DNA of 64,000 nucleotides from Marinilactibacillus sp042660675. GTDB lineage: Bacteria; Bacillota; Bacilli; Lactobacillales; Carnobacteriaceae_A. Each line of letters begins with the position of its first letter. Position 1 is the stretch's first letter. The DNA lies in NCBI RefSeq assembly GCF_042660675.1, contig NZ_JBHSUL010000011.1, forward strand, positions 1-64,000, written 5' to 3'. The translations under genes were made by a program, and so were the position numbers. This document shows positions 14,956-24,549 of this stretch, piece after piece. The notes under the pieces were generated by a model. That model did not search any database and was not told where the DNA came from. It saw only the letters and a list, made by a program, of their open reading frames with translations.

Positions 14956-15003
14956 AAAAAGCCACCAGCTTTTAGGAATTTATCCTGAAAATTGGTGGCT
15001 TTA
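14955..15003. terminator. Terminator after the VOC gene
   Basis: The stem AAAGCCACCA (14958-14967) with TGGTGGCTTT (from 14993) has T-runs on both strands, stronger on the minus strand. Confidence 0.78.
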
Positions 15004-15042
15004 TGTTTTGTTGAGATATGTACGGGTTATAGCTTAGTTTAT

Positions 15043-15070
15043 AAAAAAAGCAAGTCAAAATGAGACTTAC
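15043..15070 (-). terminator. Terminator after veg
   Basis: The short stem GCAAGTC with GACTTAC (15064-15070) is followed on the minus strand by seven T residues. Confidence 0.65.
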
Positions 15071-15090
15071 TTTCATCAAACTAATTTACT

Positions 15091-15336
15091 TTAAAGTTCG
15101 CTACCTAAAAATTCTAGTTCAACTGTCTGTGTTAAAACATCGGCATAACTATATGAAACACGTTCATAAGCATTTTCTTCTTTGTTTAATTCAACAATGA
15201 ACACGGCAGGAAATGTGTCTGTCAGTATTCCTTTGCGTTCCGTCGTTTTTTTTCGTCCGGCTTGAGCTGTCAATTTAATTTCTTTCCCTAATTGACCGTC
15301 AAGATTTTGCTTTATACTTGCTATAGTAATTGGCAT
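15091..15336 (-). CDS. veg: Veg family protein
   Basis: An 81-residue protein (starts MPITIASIKQNLDGQLG, contains RKKTTERKGILTDTFPAVF) clearly of the Veg family. In Bacillus Veg stimulates biofilm formation by opposing SinR and is strongly expressed (established). It lies downstream of ksgA, as in Bacillus, but after a terminator and a 500-bp spacer, so it probably has its own promoter. TATACT is seen on the minus strand at 15367-15372. Confidence 0.93.
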   Translation of the reverse strand: MPITIASIKQNLDGQLGKEIKLTAQAGRKKTTERKGILTDTFPAVFIVELNKEENAYERVSYSYADVLTQTVELEFLGSEL

Positions 15337-15840
15337 AATCGACTCACCTCACAAAGTTATAAATAAAGTATACCACATAAACACGAAAATTAAAAGAAAA
15401 TTTGAAAATAAAGATCGAATTCAAATCATATACTAAAATATGGTGATTTTTTAATAATCTAATCATTTTGTTATATCTCTTACCATAAACCTTTGTTTCT
15501 CAATCCGTTCATCCGTATTATTTTAACAAAGCTTATTGTATTTATTTTTGTTAATAAGCTTCTTAATCATCTAATCACTCGTTTTTAAGACATTTTACGA
15601 TAATTTTATACTTTTTACTTAAACTTTACATTATTCTGTATAATACCTTCAAGTTAATATAGTCGGTTTGACTTCACTTATCTTAATTCTCAATTATTTG
15701 ATTATTTAGTAAATATAGACTTTTATTTCCATACTAAACTTCTATACGTAGTCTCTTCTATTTTGAGTGAAACCAAAAAAACCGAACATTTTACATTTAA
15801 ATCTCTCAAAAAGCCCTTCAGTTCCGTTCGTTCGTCTACT
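15337..15840. other. AT-rich 500-bp spacer between ksgA and veg
   Basis: No gene with a ribosome site is seen. The region contains the likely veg -10 (15367-15372, minus), a stem-loop with perfect 9-bp arms (AAGCTTATT 15529-15537 with AATAAGCTT 15553-15561) and repeated ATCTAATCA words near 15455 and 15572. It may hold a small RNA or remnants of lost sequence. Nothing more can be supported. Confidence 0.5.
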
Positions 15841-15892
15841 AAAAAAATCCATCCCACTTTTCAGACAACTGTGTCTATCTTGTGAGATGAAT
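15841..15892 (-). terminator. Terminator after ksgA
   Basis: The 11-bp stem with G-U pairs (15847-15857 with 15882-15892), holding an inner AGACA/TGTCT stem, is followed by seven T residues on the minus strand. Confidence 0.78.
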
Positions 15893-15900
15893 TTATGTGA

Positions 15901-16809
15901 TTAATTCTTTTGATTATTTTGCATAACCAAGTTCTGTTCAACAAGCGCATCAGCAAGTTTTCCAAATTCTTTTAACGACAATGTTTCTCCTCGTCTTTTA
16001 GGATCAATTTCAGCTTGTTCCAATGCGAGTTGAAGTTTTTCTTTAATTTCTGGTTCTTTTCCATAAGCGACTTGAAGGTTATTCCACAAGGTTTTTCTTC
16101 TTTGAACAAAAGCAGAACGAGCTACTTGGAAAAAGACGGTCTCATCTTTTACAACGACTTCTGCATCTTTTTTACGCGTCAATTTAATGACTGCTGACTC
16201 TATATTTGGCTGAGGGGTAAAAACTGTTTTAGGTACGATAAGCGCTACTTCTGCGTCCATATAATACTGAACAGCAATTGAAAGCGAGCCATAGGCCTTT
16301 GTGCCTGGACTTGCGGATAAACGATTTGCTACTTCTTTTTGCATCATTAGGACTAAGCTATCAATCGGTAATGATGACTCCAAAAAGTTCAAAATAATGG
16401 GCGTAGTAACGTAATAAGGTAAATTAGCAATCACAACAACACGTTCTGCATCTTTTAAATACTCTTCTTCAAAAGTCTCCAGATTTGCTTTCAATATATC
16501 TTGATGAATCACCTTAACATTGGAGTACGGAGACAATGTATCTTTGAGAACTGGAAGCAGACGATCATCTATCTCAAAGGCAACCACTTCTTTTGCTTGT
16601 TTGGCAATTTGTTCAGTCAATGCGCCAATCCCAGGACCTACCTCTATTACAGTTGTACGATCATCCACTGCACCAGCATTGACGATTTTTTCTAAAATAT
16701 TCGTATCAACAATAAAGTTTTGTCCTAAACTTTTCTTAGCAGCTAAACGGTATTTATCTAATATCGCCTTTGTTCTAGCTGGTGTGGCAATTTCTTTATA
16801 TTCCTCCAT
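15901..16809 (-). CDS. ksgA: 16S rRNA dimethyladenosine transferase
   Basis: A 302-residue SAM-dependent methyltransferase that dimethylates two adjacent adenosines in helix 45 of 16S rRNA. It has KKSLGQNFIVD at the N-terminus, the SAM motif EVGPGIGALTE, the catalytic NLPYYVTTPI and a C-terminal helical domain (RRKTLWNNL). The ATG follows GGAGG by six nt. It overlaps rnmV by 14 nt, the usual Firmicute arrangement. Confidence 0.96.
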   Translation of the reverse strand: MEEYKEIATPARTKAILDKYRLAAKKSLGQNFIVDTNILEKIVNAGAVDDRTTVIEVGPGIGALTEQIAKQAKEVVAFEIDDRLLPVLKDTLSPYSNVKVIHQDILKANLETFEEEYLKDAERVVVIANLPYYVTTPIILNFLESSLPIDSLVLMMQKEVANRLSASPGTKAYGSLSIAVQYYMDAEVALIVPKTVFTPQPNIESAVIKLTRKKDAEVVVKDETVFFQVARSAFVQRRKTLWNNLQVAYGKEPEIKEKLQLALEQAEIDPKRRGETLSLKEFGKLADALVEQNLVMQNNQKN

Positions 16810-17365
16810 TTGCTTCCTCCTTTCGTATTTTCAATAGTGCTTGTTCGACTTTTTCTTGAGTAATACCAAACATGTTCAACCTTTTCTCCAGCTGTTTACC
16901 GTTAGTATATCCAATTCTCAATTCATTTCCTAATTTAATTCTAAGCTCTTTGGAATGTGGTTTTCCCATCAATCCTTTACTTAAAAGAAATTTCCTATCA
17001 ATCGCTGGGACCGTATCTGTACGATCTCCATACAAGCCATCCAGTGCTTTTTGAATGGTTTCAATAGAAGCATGCTCAATGCCCAAACTCCCCTTTTTAC
17101 TCGGTCGCGCTTCATCTTGATTCAAAAAAGCATGTTTTACGCCAGGTATTTTTCTGGAAATTATCTTACGGATTTTTTCTCCTGGAACATCAGGATCAGT
17201 GAAGACAATGACCCCTCGTGTTTGTTGAGCAAGTTCGATTCTCTCCAAGATTTCTTCGTTTATAGCAGAACCATTTGTTTCGATCGTATCCGCGTTAACG
17301 GCTAGTTGAATTCTTTTCGTATCATCTCTTCCTTCAACGACAATCATTTCTTGTAATTTTTTCAA
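16796..17365 (-). CDS. rnmV: Ribonuclease M5
   Basis: A 189-residue Toprim nuclease that matures 5S rRNA. The Toprim motifs VVEGRDD near the N-terminus and FTDPDVPGEKIR in the middle are intact. The C-terminal part binds the ribosomal protein-rRNA complex. The start is TTG at 17365 behind GGAG. It lies 15 nt after tatD and overlaps ksgA, matching the tatD-rnmV-ksgA order of other Firmicutes. Confidence 0.94.
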   Translation of the reverse strand: MKKLQEMIVVEGRDDTKRIQLAVNADTIETNGSAINEEILERIELAQQTRGVIVFTDPDVPGEKIRKIISRKIPGVKHAFLNQDEARPSKKGSLGIEHASIETIQKALDGLYGDRTDTVPAIDRKFLLSKGLMGKPHSKELRIKLGNELRIGYTNGKQLEKRLNMFGITQEKVEQALLKIRKEEANGGI

Positions 17366-17380
17366 CTCACGACTCCTGTC

Positions 17381-18148
17381 TTAAGTCAGTTTGAACAGCT
17401 TATCAGCATTTTTCGTGGTTTGAGTAGCGACTTCTTCAATCGAACACGCTCTCAAGCGCGCAATTTCTTCAGCTACGAATCTTACGTAACTCGGTTCATT
17501 TCTTTTTCCACGATAAGGCATCGGTGTTAAATAAGGTGCATCGGTCTCGATCAGTAATCTATCAAATGGCACTGTTTGAGCAACCTCTTTTACTTCAGGA
17601 GCATTCTTGAATGTTACAACACCACTTAATGAGATGTGCATCCCTAAATCAAGGAACTTTTCCATCCAATACGTATCGACATTAAAACTATGCATGATTC
17701 CACCAATATCCTGAATTTGTGCTTCTTTTAAAATCTTATAGGTGTCTTCCGTTGCATCGCGATTGTGAATACTAATTGGTAACTTTAATTCTTTAGCGAC
17801 TTTGATTTGTCTCTTAAAGGCTTCGTGTTGAGATTTTTTTGAAGCGGTATCCCAGTAATAATCCAGTCCCATTTCGCCCATTGCAATGACTTTTGGAAGT
17901 TGCAACTGTTGAATCAGCTTTTCTTCAACTTGATCTATATAGGTTTCTGAGTCTGTAGGATGCCAGCCAATAATAGAGTAAACGCCTTCGTAATCCTGGC
18001 TAAGTTGTAATGCTTTTTCAATTGTCGGCGTATCAAATCCTACAATTGCCATCTTTTTAACATTCTGTTTTCTAGCTTCTTCAATCAGTTCAGCTTCTTC
18101 GCCTTTGAACTTATCAACATTCAGATGTGTATGTGTATCAAAAAACAT
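17381..18148 (-). CDS. tatD: TatD-family metal-dependent deoxyribonuclease
   Basis: A TIM-barrel metallohydrolase of 255 residues, the usual family length, when started at MFFDTHTHLN (18148). The frame is open to 18223 but the extra residues do not look conserved. Metal ligands include DTHTHL, GEMGLDYY, HNRDA, MHSF and ETDAPYLTP. It is a 3'-5' exonuclease involved in DNA quality control. It is located between metG and rnmV as in Bacillus. Confidence 0.93.
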   Translation of the reverse strand: MFFDTHTHLNVDKFKGEEAELIEEARKQNVKKMAIVGFDTPTIEKALQLSQDYEGVYSIIGWHPTDSETYIDQVEEKLIQQLQLPKVIAMGEMGLDYYWDTASKKSQHEAFKRQIKVAKELKLPISIHNRDATEDTYKILKEAQIQDIGGIMHSFNVDTYWMEKFLDLGMHISLSGVVTFKNAPEVKEVAQTVPFDRLLIETDAPYLTPMPYRGKRNEPSYVRFVAEEIARLRACSIEEVATQTTKNADKLFKLT

Positions 18149-18193
18149 ATAATCCTGCCTTCCTTTTTTCCTATTCCATAACCAGCCAAAACG

Positions 18194-18218
18194 AAAGAGC
18201 CAGGATGATCCCCAGCTC
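18194..18218 (-). terminator. Weak hairpin between metG and tatD
   Basis: An 8-bp stem with G-U pairs (18197-18204 with 18211-18218) precedes a short T-run on the minus strand. It may reduce read-through from metG. Confidence 0.4.
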
Positions 18219-18249
18219 TTCACTAATTACATTCAATCCGATTTTCACT

Positions 18250-20286
18250 TTATGCTACGATTGATCCGTTAGGCATATGCTTAGGCGCCTCAACAACTGT
18301 TAAATTCCCTTTTTCATCTTCAGCAGAAAGAATCATACCCTGACTGATTTCTCCACGCATTTTACGTGGTTTCAGATTCGCAACAATCACAACTTTTTTA
18401 CCAATCAATTGGTCGAATTCTGGATAGTATTCTGCAATCCCAGAAAGAATTTGACGATGTCCACCTTCATCGTTTGCATCTAGTCGAAATTTCAGCAATT
18501 TGTCTGCATTTTCAACGCGTTCGCAAGAAATAATTTCAGCTACCTTTAGTTCCACTTTGTCAAAAACATCATATTTGATTTCTTTTTCTTTAACGGAAGA
18601 AAGTTGAACCTCTTCTGGATTCCACTCATCTTCGTCTTCTTCCTCCTGAGCTGGACTTGTAGAAGCCATTGCTTCTTGTATAGCTGCAATTTCTTCCTCT
18701 TTATCCAGTCTTGGGAAAATCGGATCACCTTTTTTAATAACAGAGGTGTTTTCAGGGAATTGTCCGAATAAAACTGTTTCCCAAGCTGTATTCTTCTCAG
18801 ATACACCCAATTGTTCAAAGATTCTAGCCGGTGTTTCAACGAGTACTGGCTGAAGTAAAATCCCAACGATTCTTAGACTTTCAGCTAAATGTACCATCAC
18901 ACTCGCTAGTTCTTCTCTACTGGATTCTTCTTTTGCAAGCACCCAAGGCTGTGTTTCATCAATATATTTATTTGTACGAGAAATCAAAGTCCACACTGAA
19001 GACAATGCTGAACTGAATTGCATCGTGTTCATATGTTCATTATATTCTTTAATTGAATCGGTAGCAGTTTGACGTAATGTTCCATCAAAGGCTGTTACGT
19101 TGCCTTTATATTCAGGTACTTGACCGTCAAAATATTTGTTGATCATCGCTACCGTACGGTTCAATAGGTTTCCAAGGTCATTCGCCAAGTCAAAGTTCAT
19201 ACGGTTCACGAACTCTTCTGGTGTGAAAATACCGTCGCTTCCGAATGTAACTTCACGCATCAGATAGTATCTTAAGGCATCTAATCCATAACGCTCTACA
19301 AGGAATTCCGGATATACAACATTTCCTTTGGATTTAGACATTTTACCGTCTTTCATCAGTAACCAGCCATGGGCGAAAATTTGCTTCGGTAATGGCAAGT
19401 CAAGAGCCATCAACATGATTGGCCAATAAATCGTATGGAAACGAACAATCTCCTTACCGACCATATGCACATCTGCCGGCCAATATTTTCTAAATTGTTC
19501 AGGTTGATTTTCAAATCCACCTAAATCAGGATCATAGCCTAGTGCTGTAATATAATTAGATAACGCATCAATCCATACATAAATCACATGTTCAGGATTC
19601 GATTGGATTGGAACACCCCAATCAAATGTTGTACGAGATACAGCTAGATCCTCTAAACCTGGCTTGATAAAATTATTGATCATTTCATTTTTTCTAGATT
19701 CTGGAAGAATAAATTCAGGGTGACTTTCGTAGTAATCCAGTAATCGATCCGCGTATTTACTCATCTTAAAGAAATAGGATTCTTCTTTTACCCATTCTAC
19801 TTCGTGTCCACTTGGCGCTATCCCGCCAGTTACATTTCCTGCTTCATCGCGGTAGACTTCTTCAAGCTGTGTTTCTGTAAAAAATTCTTCATCAGAAACA
19901 GAGTACCATCCAGCGTAATCTCCTAAATAGATATCGCCTTGTTCAAGAAGTTTTTCAAAAATCTTCGCAACCACTTCTTTGTGCTGTTTATCTGTTGTGC
20001 GAATAAACTGGTCGTTTAAGATTTGAAGAGTTTTCCATAAATCCTGAATGCCTTCTGCCATACCATCTACATATTCTTGCGGCGTTTGACCTAGATCTTT
20101 TGCTTTTGTTTCAATTTTTTGTCCATGTTCATCTGTTCCGGTTAAATAAAACGTATCGAATCCTTGTAGTCTTTTATAACGCGCTACAACGTCACAAGCG
20201 ATCGTTGTATAAGCATTACCGATATGCAGCTTTCCACTCGGATAATAGATTGGTGTAGTAATATAAAATGAATTTTCTCCAGACAA
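18250..20286 (-). CDS. metG: Methionyl-tRNA synthetase
   Basis: A 678-residue class I synthetase with HIGH-type motif YPSGKLHIGNAYT, KMSKS motif DGKMSKSKGNVV and a C-terminal tRNA-binding OB domain (VELKVAEI, LKPRKMRG). The connective region around residues 125-150 has no CxxC knuckles, so it is the zinc-free subtype found in Bacillus. The start is TTG, 8 nt after AGGAGG. An extended -10 TGCTATACT lies upstream (20377-20385, minus strand). Confidence 0.96.
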   Translation of the reverse strand: MSGENSFYITTPIYYPSGKLHIGNAYTTIACDVVARYKRLQGFDTFYLTGTDEHGQKIETKAKDLGQTPQEYVDGMAEGIQDLWKTLQILNDQFIRTTDKQHKEVVAKIFEKLLEQGDIYLGDYAGWYSVSDEEFFTETQLEEVYRDEAGNVTGGIAPSGHEVEWVKEESYFFKMSKYADRLLDYYESHPEFILPESRKNEMINNFIKPGLEDLAVSRTTFDWGVPIQSNPEHVIYVWIDALSNYITALGYDPDLGGFENQPEQFRKYWPADVHMVGKEIVRFHTIYWPIMLMALDLPLPKQIFAHGWLLMKDGKMSKSKGNVVYPEFLVERYGLDALRYYLMREVTFGSDGIFTPEEFVNRMNFDLANDLGNLLNRTVAMINKYFDGQVPEYKGNVTAFDGTLRQTATDSIKEYNEHMNTMQFSSALSSVWTLISRTNKYIDETQPWVLAKEESSREELASVMVHLAESLRIVGILLQPVLVETPARIFEQLGVSEKNTAWETVLFGQFPENTSVIKKGDPIFPRLDKEEEIAAIQEAMASTSPAQEEEDEDEWNPEEVQLSSVKEKEIKYDVFDKVELKVAEIISCERVENADKLLKFRLDANDEGGHRQILSGIAEYYPEFDQLIGKKVVIVANLKPRKMRGEISQGMILSAEDEKGNLTVVEAPKHMPNGSIVA

Positions 20287-20595
20287 ATTCGTGTCCTCCT
20301 AGATGATTGATACTTATTTATAAAGATGCATGCATCTTATTCGATCGTCTCTGACTCTTTAATTGAATACTTGAATAGTATAGCATACAACAACATCAGT
20401 TTGAAGACGAGAACCAAAGCCAGCCTTGCATTATGCACAAAATTCATGACCCATTCCCTCTGTTTTCCCCTCGATGACTGCCTCTCATTCTAAATCCTAT
20501 TTCTTTCCACCTAGTATCACAAACAAAAATTATTACTGCCTGTACGATCGTTAACATTAGACTGAGCTGAACTGAGACAAGTGGATAGATAAACT
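20287..20595. other. Spacer with the metG promoter
   Basis: A minus-strand extended -10 (TGCTATACT) is at 20377-20385. A 16-bp perfect palindrome AAGATGCATGCATCTT near 20324-20339 falls in the metG leader. I looked for a T-box or S-box and saw no conserved T-box motif. The rest shows no gene. Confidence 0.55.
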
Positions 20596-20626
20596 AAAAT
20601 AACTGCCTCAAAAAAACGAGGCAGTT
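20596..20626 (-). terminator. Terminator after the HAD phosphatase gene
   Basis: Perfect stem AACTGCCTC (20601-20609) with GAGGCAGTT (20618-20626), then ATTTTAG on the minus strand. Confidence 0.75.
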
Positions 20627-20635
20627 ATAGTAGCT

Positions 20636-21463
20636 TTAAGGAATCAAGTTTAGTTTTTTTAGAGCAATTTCAATACCGTCTTCAGAGACATCTTCTGTAA
20701 TGATGTCTGCAACTTCTTTTAATTCTTTCCAACCATTCCCCATTGAGATACCTGTTCCGACATGCTGAATCATTTCGAGATCATTCAAACTATCTCCAAA
20801 GGCATAAGTATCCTGAATATCGATGCCTAATTGCTGAATGACTTGATCAATTCCTGTAGCTTTAGAAATATTAGCACTAATCACATCGGCAGTATAATCA
20901 TTTGATCTTGTAAAGTGCAGTTCTTGGAACTGGTTTTTATAGGTTGTTTCCTCTTTTTTGTCTAATTCTAAAAGAACCTGACAAATATCTTTCCCTTCAA
21001 AAGCTTCCGGTTTTGGTGGCTTTCGAATCAAACGACTGAACAAAGACATCTGGATACGGTTTGGAATCAACTTGCCAATATGTTTCAAAACACTCAAAAC
21101 AGAACTTCTTTTGACTAGAGAAACAAAGGAATTACTGTAAATATCTTCTGTCCCACACAGCACAATTCCTTTACGATCTTGTGCGGCTTTTTCCATTAGT
21201 CGATTCAATACGTCTTTTGGTAGAGGGTTTGTAAATATCGGTACACCTTCTAAGACGACCAACTGACCATTCATTGCGATATAACTGTCAATTTCAAGTT
21301 CTTTTCTAACTTCTTCTAATAGAACTGTTGCTCTTCCTGTTGCAATGACTGGTAGAATTCCCTGCTGTTTCAAAGCTTTTATAGCTCTTTTGGTTGATTC
21401 AGGAATATGATTCTGACTTGATACCAGTGTACCGTCGATATCAAAAAATACGACTTTCTTCAT
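20636..21463 (-). CDS. Cof-type HAD-superfamily phosphatase
   Basis: A 275-residue HAD hydrolase with motif I FFDIDGTL, motif II ATGR and motif IV GDSLNDLEMI plus a large C2 cap, typical of the Cof/YcsE group. These enzymes dephosphorylate small phosphorylated metabolites such as sugar phosphates or flavin precursors, and the substrate is not predictable here. The ATG at 21463 is preferred. An in-frame TTG lies two codons upstream. Confidence 0.88.
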   Translation of the reverse strand: MKKVVFFDIDGTLVSSQNHIPESTKRAIKALKQQGILPVIATGRATVLLEEVRKELEIDSYIAMNGQLVVLEGVPIFTNPLPKDVLNRLMEKAAQDRKGIVLCGTEDIYSNSFVSLVKRSSVLSVLKHIGKLIPNRIQMSLFSRLIRKPPKPEAFEGKDICQVLLELDKKEETTYKNQFQELHFTRSNDYTADVISANISKATGIDQVIQQLGIDIQDTYAFGDSLNDLEMIQHVGTGISMGNGWKELKEVADIITEDVSEDGIEIALKKLNLIP

Positions 21464-21596
21464 AGACAAACTCGCTTCCCTAAAAAAATTTGATCATACT
21501 CTGCTATTTATGCATCGTTAACTAGCTAGTAATAGTTTATTAAACGATCTTTTCTAAACTCTATTGTACCATTCTCTTTACTCTAATCATACTAAA

Positions 21597-21627
21597 TAAA
21601 AAGAGGCCTAGAATATTTCTAGCCTCT
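21597..21627 (-). terminator. Terminator after the GH31 gene
   Basis: The stem AAGAGG-CTAGAA with TTCTAG-CCTCTT (21601-21627, one bulge) is followed on the minus strand by a T-run. Confidence 0.72.
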
Positions 21628-21659
21628 TCTTTCCACTCATTATCTGTTAACTCTTGTCG

Positions 21660-24071
21660 TCAATCTGTATCTCCTGGATTTGCCCAGATGAGTTCACTCA
21701 GCGCTTCAAGTAAATCAGGATCAATATCCAGTGCCAGTAAACCACTGATGACTCTGGCACTATTTCTACTTTTACGCACAGTTGTATAAATTTTTTCTTT
21801 TAAGTTCGTTGATAACTGTGCTCGATCTAGAAAACTGAATACCTCTCCAAGCATATCATTTTTCTTGGCTGAAACGCCTTTGAATCTTACAAAGTACCAA
21901 GCATCGATATCTTGTTCTGGAATTTCAATTGTCGTGAATCGACCTTTTTTCATAACGTTGACATCCACTTTCTGGTCTTTCACAAACACTTCTGGTTCAT
22001 CGTCATAAGAGAAGCCTACAAAGGTTAAATTGAATTGTCTCTTTTCTGGCAGGCAGTCCAGATGACCTTCAGGCTGCTGGATTTGGAATATAGACCAGTC
22101 GGTATCTTTTTCATGCCACTTCAAAGACATTTTTGTTGTCCCGTATTCTGTATTTTTTGCAAACCCATCATCTTCGTACATAGAGAAGCTGCCATCTGCT
22201 CCTGCAAAAATTTTGACATCCATATTCTCAGGATTATCTGTTCCATTTTCACATCTTTGATCCATTGGAACGATCCCGCCGGCTTTAGCAAAAACTGGCA
22301 TAGTTGAAGATGGTCTATATACATCAAGGACTCTTCCACCTTCGTAGACTCTACCGTTAAAGAAATCGATCCACATACCTTCTGGCAACCATGTTTTGAC
22401 ACGGGCTAATCTTAAGTCTCCCTTGATCGGTGACGTGATTGGTGCAACTAACAGTTGTGTACCAAAGTAATATTGATTTGGTACTTCATATGCTTCATTT
22501 TCCCAAGGGTGATGATAGTACATTGGACGTATCAACGGGAAATTATCTTTGTTTGTTAATACATTCATCGTATACAAATAAGGAATCAGTTTATGCCTTA
22601 GCTGCATAAATTCTGTAACGATTCTTTCTGCTTTCATACCATATCTCCATGGTTCTTTTCCGCTGAATTCACCATCTTGACTGTGAAGTCTATTGATAGG
22701 TGAAAATACACCGAATTGAACCCAACGAATAAATAGTTCACTGTCTTTTACGCCGCCGAGATGTCCACCAATGTCATGACTCCACCAATTGTAGCCTACA
22801 TTTGATGCAGTAGCTGTGAAGTACGGTTGGAAATTCAATGCATCCCATGTTGAAGCTGTGTCTCCTGAGAATCCAATCGGATAGCGATGAGAACCGAGCC
22901 CTGCGTAGCGTGAGAAAATTAGCGGTCGATCATTTCCTCTACCGTGATCAAGGAAGTGATAATGATTCAACATCCAAAGTGGATCTAATCCTTCTACTTT
23001 TGTTACGCTTCCTTGTTGCCAGTCTATCCACCAAAAATCAACGCCGATTTCCTCGTGAGGATGATGCAAGTATTCAAAATAAGCATTTAGAAATTCTGTA
23101 TCTGCAATATCAAAACTGATTGGCTCATTATTTTCGACATCTACATTGAGTTCATTAGCCATCGGTTCGTACATTTCTTCAAATGGCTGAACCCCGTTTG
23201 CTGGATGTAAGTTTAAAGTTGTTCTCATTCCGTGTTTGTGAAGCCAGTTCAAAAACTCTTCTGGTTCTGGAAACAATTCTTTGTTCCAAGTGTAACCAGT
23301 CCATCCTGATCCATACTCCGGCGGAATATCTGTTATATGCCAGTCCATATCAAGAACCGCTACAGAGAAAGGAATTTGTTTTTCTTCAAATTTTCGGACA
23401 AGTTTCTTGTAACCAGACTCTGAGTAGGCATAATAACGACTCCACCAGTTCCCTAAAGCATATCTAGGTAGCATGGGTGTGTGCCCTGTCAAATGATGGT
23501 AATCTCTCAATGTTCCTAAATAATCTCGCCCATATCCTAGGAAATAGATATCTATCACATCCCCAGGTCTCTTCTCAACCCAACCGTCTTCTGTCAGACG
23601 CATCGAGTTACTATCATCAATGATAGAAAATCCGTTTTTGCTCATGAGCCCTTCTTCAAGTTCAATTTGACCATCTGAAAAATCTAACGTTCTAGCTGTT
23701 CCTTTTAATGTATCTGGCTTGTCTCCAAAATACCAGCTGCTGTGATACAGACTATAATTACCTAAAGCTTCGATACGTAGATTATTTTTAGTAAATCCAC
23801 CTCGCTCCTTATGAAAGTTCAAATGCACATGAGACGTAATGATTTCAATATAATCGTCGGTTTCTTTCAATTTATATTCAGGTGTTTCAAAATTCCGGTT
23901 CAATACAGTCTGAGTAGCAGCATCCTCGAAATCTGCGCTCGGATCATATTCTACTCGAATCATCGCTGAGGTTAATACAGAAAAGCGATAATTTCCCCAG
24001 ATAACTTGAGACTCTTTAGGGGCTACTGGTTCTACTTCGGTTTTAAATATTTCTTTTCTTTTGGTTACCAA
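21660..24071 (-). CDS. Glycoside hydrolase family 31
   Basis: An 803-residue GH31 enzyme with an N-terminal beta-sandwich and a (beta/alpha)8 barrel with AVLDMDWH. The nucleophile is in WWIDWQQG, the acid/base region around FSGDTASTWD, and the SHDIGGHLGG motif is present. No signal peptide is seen, so it acts inside the cell. Alpha-glucosidase is the commonest activity in the family, but alpha-xylosidase and others cannot be excluded. The start is TTG at 24071 behind AAGGA. It stands alone between two terminators. Confidence 0.88.
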   Translation of the reverse strand: MVTKRKEIFKTEVEPVAPKESQVIWGNYRFSVLTSAMIRVEYDPSADFEDAATQTVLNRNFETPEYKLKETDDYIEIITSHVHLNFHKERGGFTKNNLRIEALGNYSLYHSSWYFGDKPDTLKGTARTLDFSDGQIELEEGLMSKNGFSIIDDSNSMRLTEDGWVEKRPGDVIDIYFLGYGRDYLGTLRDYHHLTGHTPMLPRYALGNWWSRYYAYSESGYKKLVRKFEEKQIPFSVAVLDMDWHITDIPPEYGSGWTGYTWNKELFPEPEEFLNWLHKHGMRTTLNLHPANGVQPFEEMYEPMANELNVDVENNEPISFDIADTEFLNAYFEYLHHPHEEIGVDFWWIDWQQGSVTKVEGLDPLWMLNHYHFLDHGRGNDRPLIFSRYAGLGSHRYPIGFSGDTASTWDALNFQPYFTATASNVGYNWWSHDIGGHLGGVKDSELFIRWVQFGVFSPINRLHSQDGEFSGKEPWRYGMKAERIVTEFMQLRHKLIPYLYTMNVLTNKDNFPLIRPMYYHHPWENEAYEVPNQYYFGTQLLVAPITSPIKGDLRLARVKTWLPEGMWIDFFNGRVYEGGRVLDVYRPSSTMPVFAKAGGIVPMDQRCENGTDNPENMDVKIFAGADGSFSMYEDDGFAKNTEYGTTKMSLKWHEKDTDWSIFQIQQPEGHLDCLPEKRQFNLTFVGFSYDDEPEVFVKDQKVDVNVMKKGRFTTIEIPEQDIDAWYFVRFKGVSAKKNDMLGEVFSFLDRAQLSTNLKEKIYTTVRKSRNSARVISGLLALDIDPDLLEALSELIWANPGDTD

Positions 24072-24228
24072 ATGATCGTCTTCCTTTCTGCTAATAACTA
24101 TTGTAATTTAGTTTATCATATCTAAAAGTGTGATAGAACTGCTTTGCCTTTTATTAGTCGATTTGAAACGATTCTTTTAATGTTCATAAAATTACCTACT
24201 CCATTCCATGTACAAACACTGAAACTTG

Positions 24229-24257
24229 TTGACTAATGATTTTCTATAAACTATACT
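24229..24257 (+). promoter_or_regulatory. Promoter of the Nudix-tyrS operon
   Basis: TTGACT (24229-24234), a 17-nt spacer and TATACT (24252-24257), ideally spaced, with transcription expected near 24264. Confidence 0.82.
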
Positions 24258-24263
24258 GAACGC

Positions 24264-24510
24264 TATATAGAATATAAATTGCTATGAATAGGCAAAGTAG
24301 TTTGACTGTCACTGTCTCAGGAAGCGAATGAATACTGGAAATTCGCACACACAGATCAAATGAATTACACCTTGGAGCGAACCTTTGCAGGCGCTACCCA
24401 GCGTTATGGGTATGAGTGGAAATAGACGTCATTGTCTGTTTCAATCAGGGTGGTACCACGGCTATGTTCGTCCCGGTAAAAAGTATAAACTTTTTATGGG
24501 GCTTTTTTTG
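24264..24510 (+). ncRNA. T-box leader, tyrosine-specific
   Basis: A leader of about 245 nt. The base of stem I pairs GCAAAG (24292-24297) with CTTTGC (24383-24388). A second helix pairs TTTGACTGT (24301-24309) with ACAGATCAAA (24351-24360). The internal loop holds the likely specifier TAC (24366-24368, tyrosine); another TAC lies at 24333-24335. The T-box AGGGTGGTACCACG (24447-24460) forms the antiterminator. A terminator hairpin follows, with a T-run at 24503-24509. Uncharged tRNA-Tyr should allow read-through into the Nudix and tyrS genes. Confidence 0.9.
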
Positions 24511-24549
24511 TGTTCTAAATTTGATTTTTCTATTAAGGGGGTGGTTGTA

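Noticed and set aside
20287..20500. Possible T-box or S-box leader for metG
   Set aside because: No GGGTGGNACC motif, no antiterminator or terminator pair and no S-box signature could be found. Only a promoter and a small palindrome are visible.
24385..24549. N-terminal extension of the Nudix reading frame
   Set aside because: It overlaps the T-box and its terminator and shows no protein-like conservation. The TTG at 24550 has a proper ribosome site.
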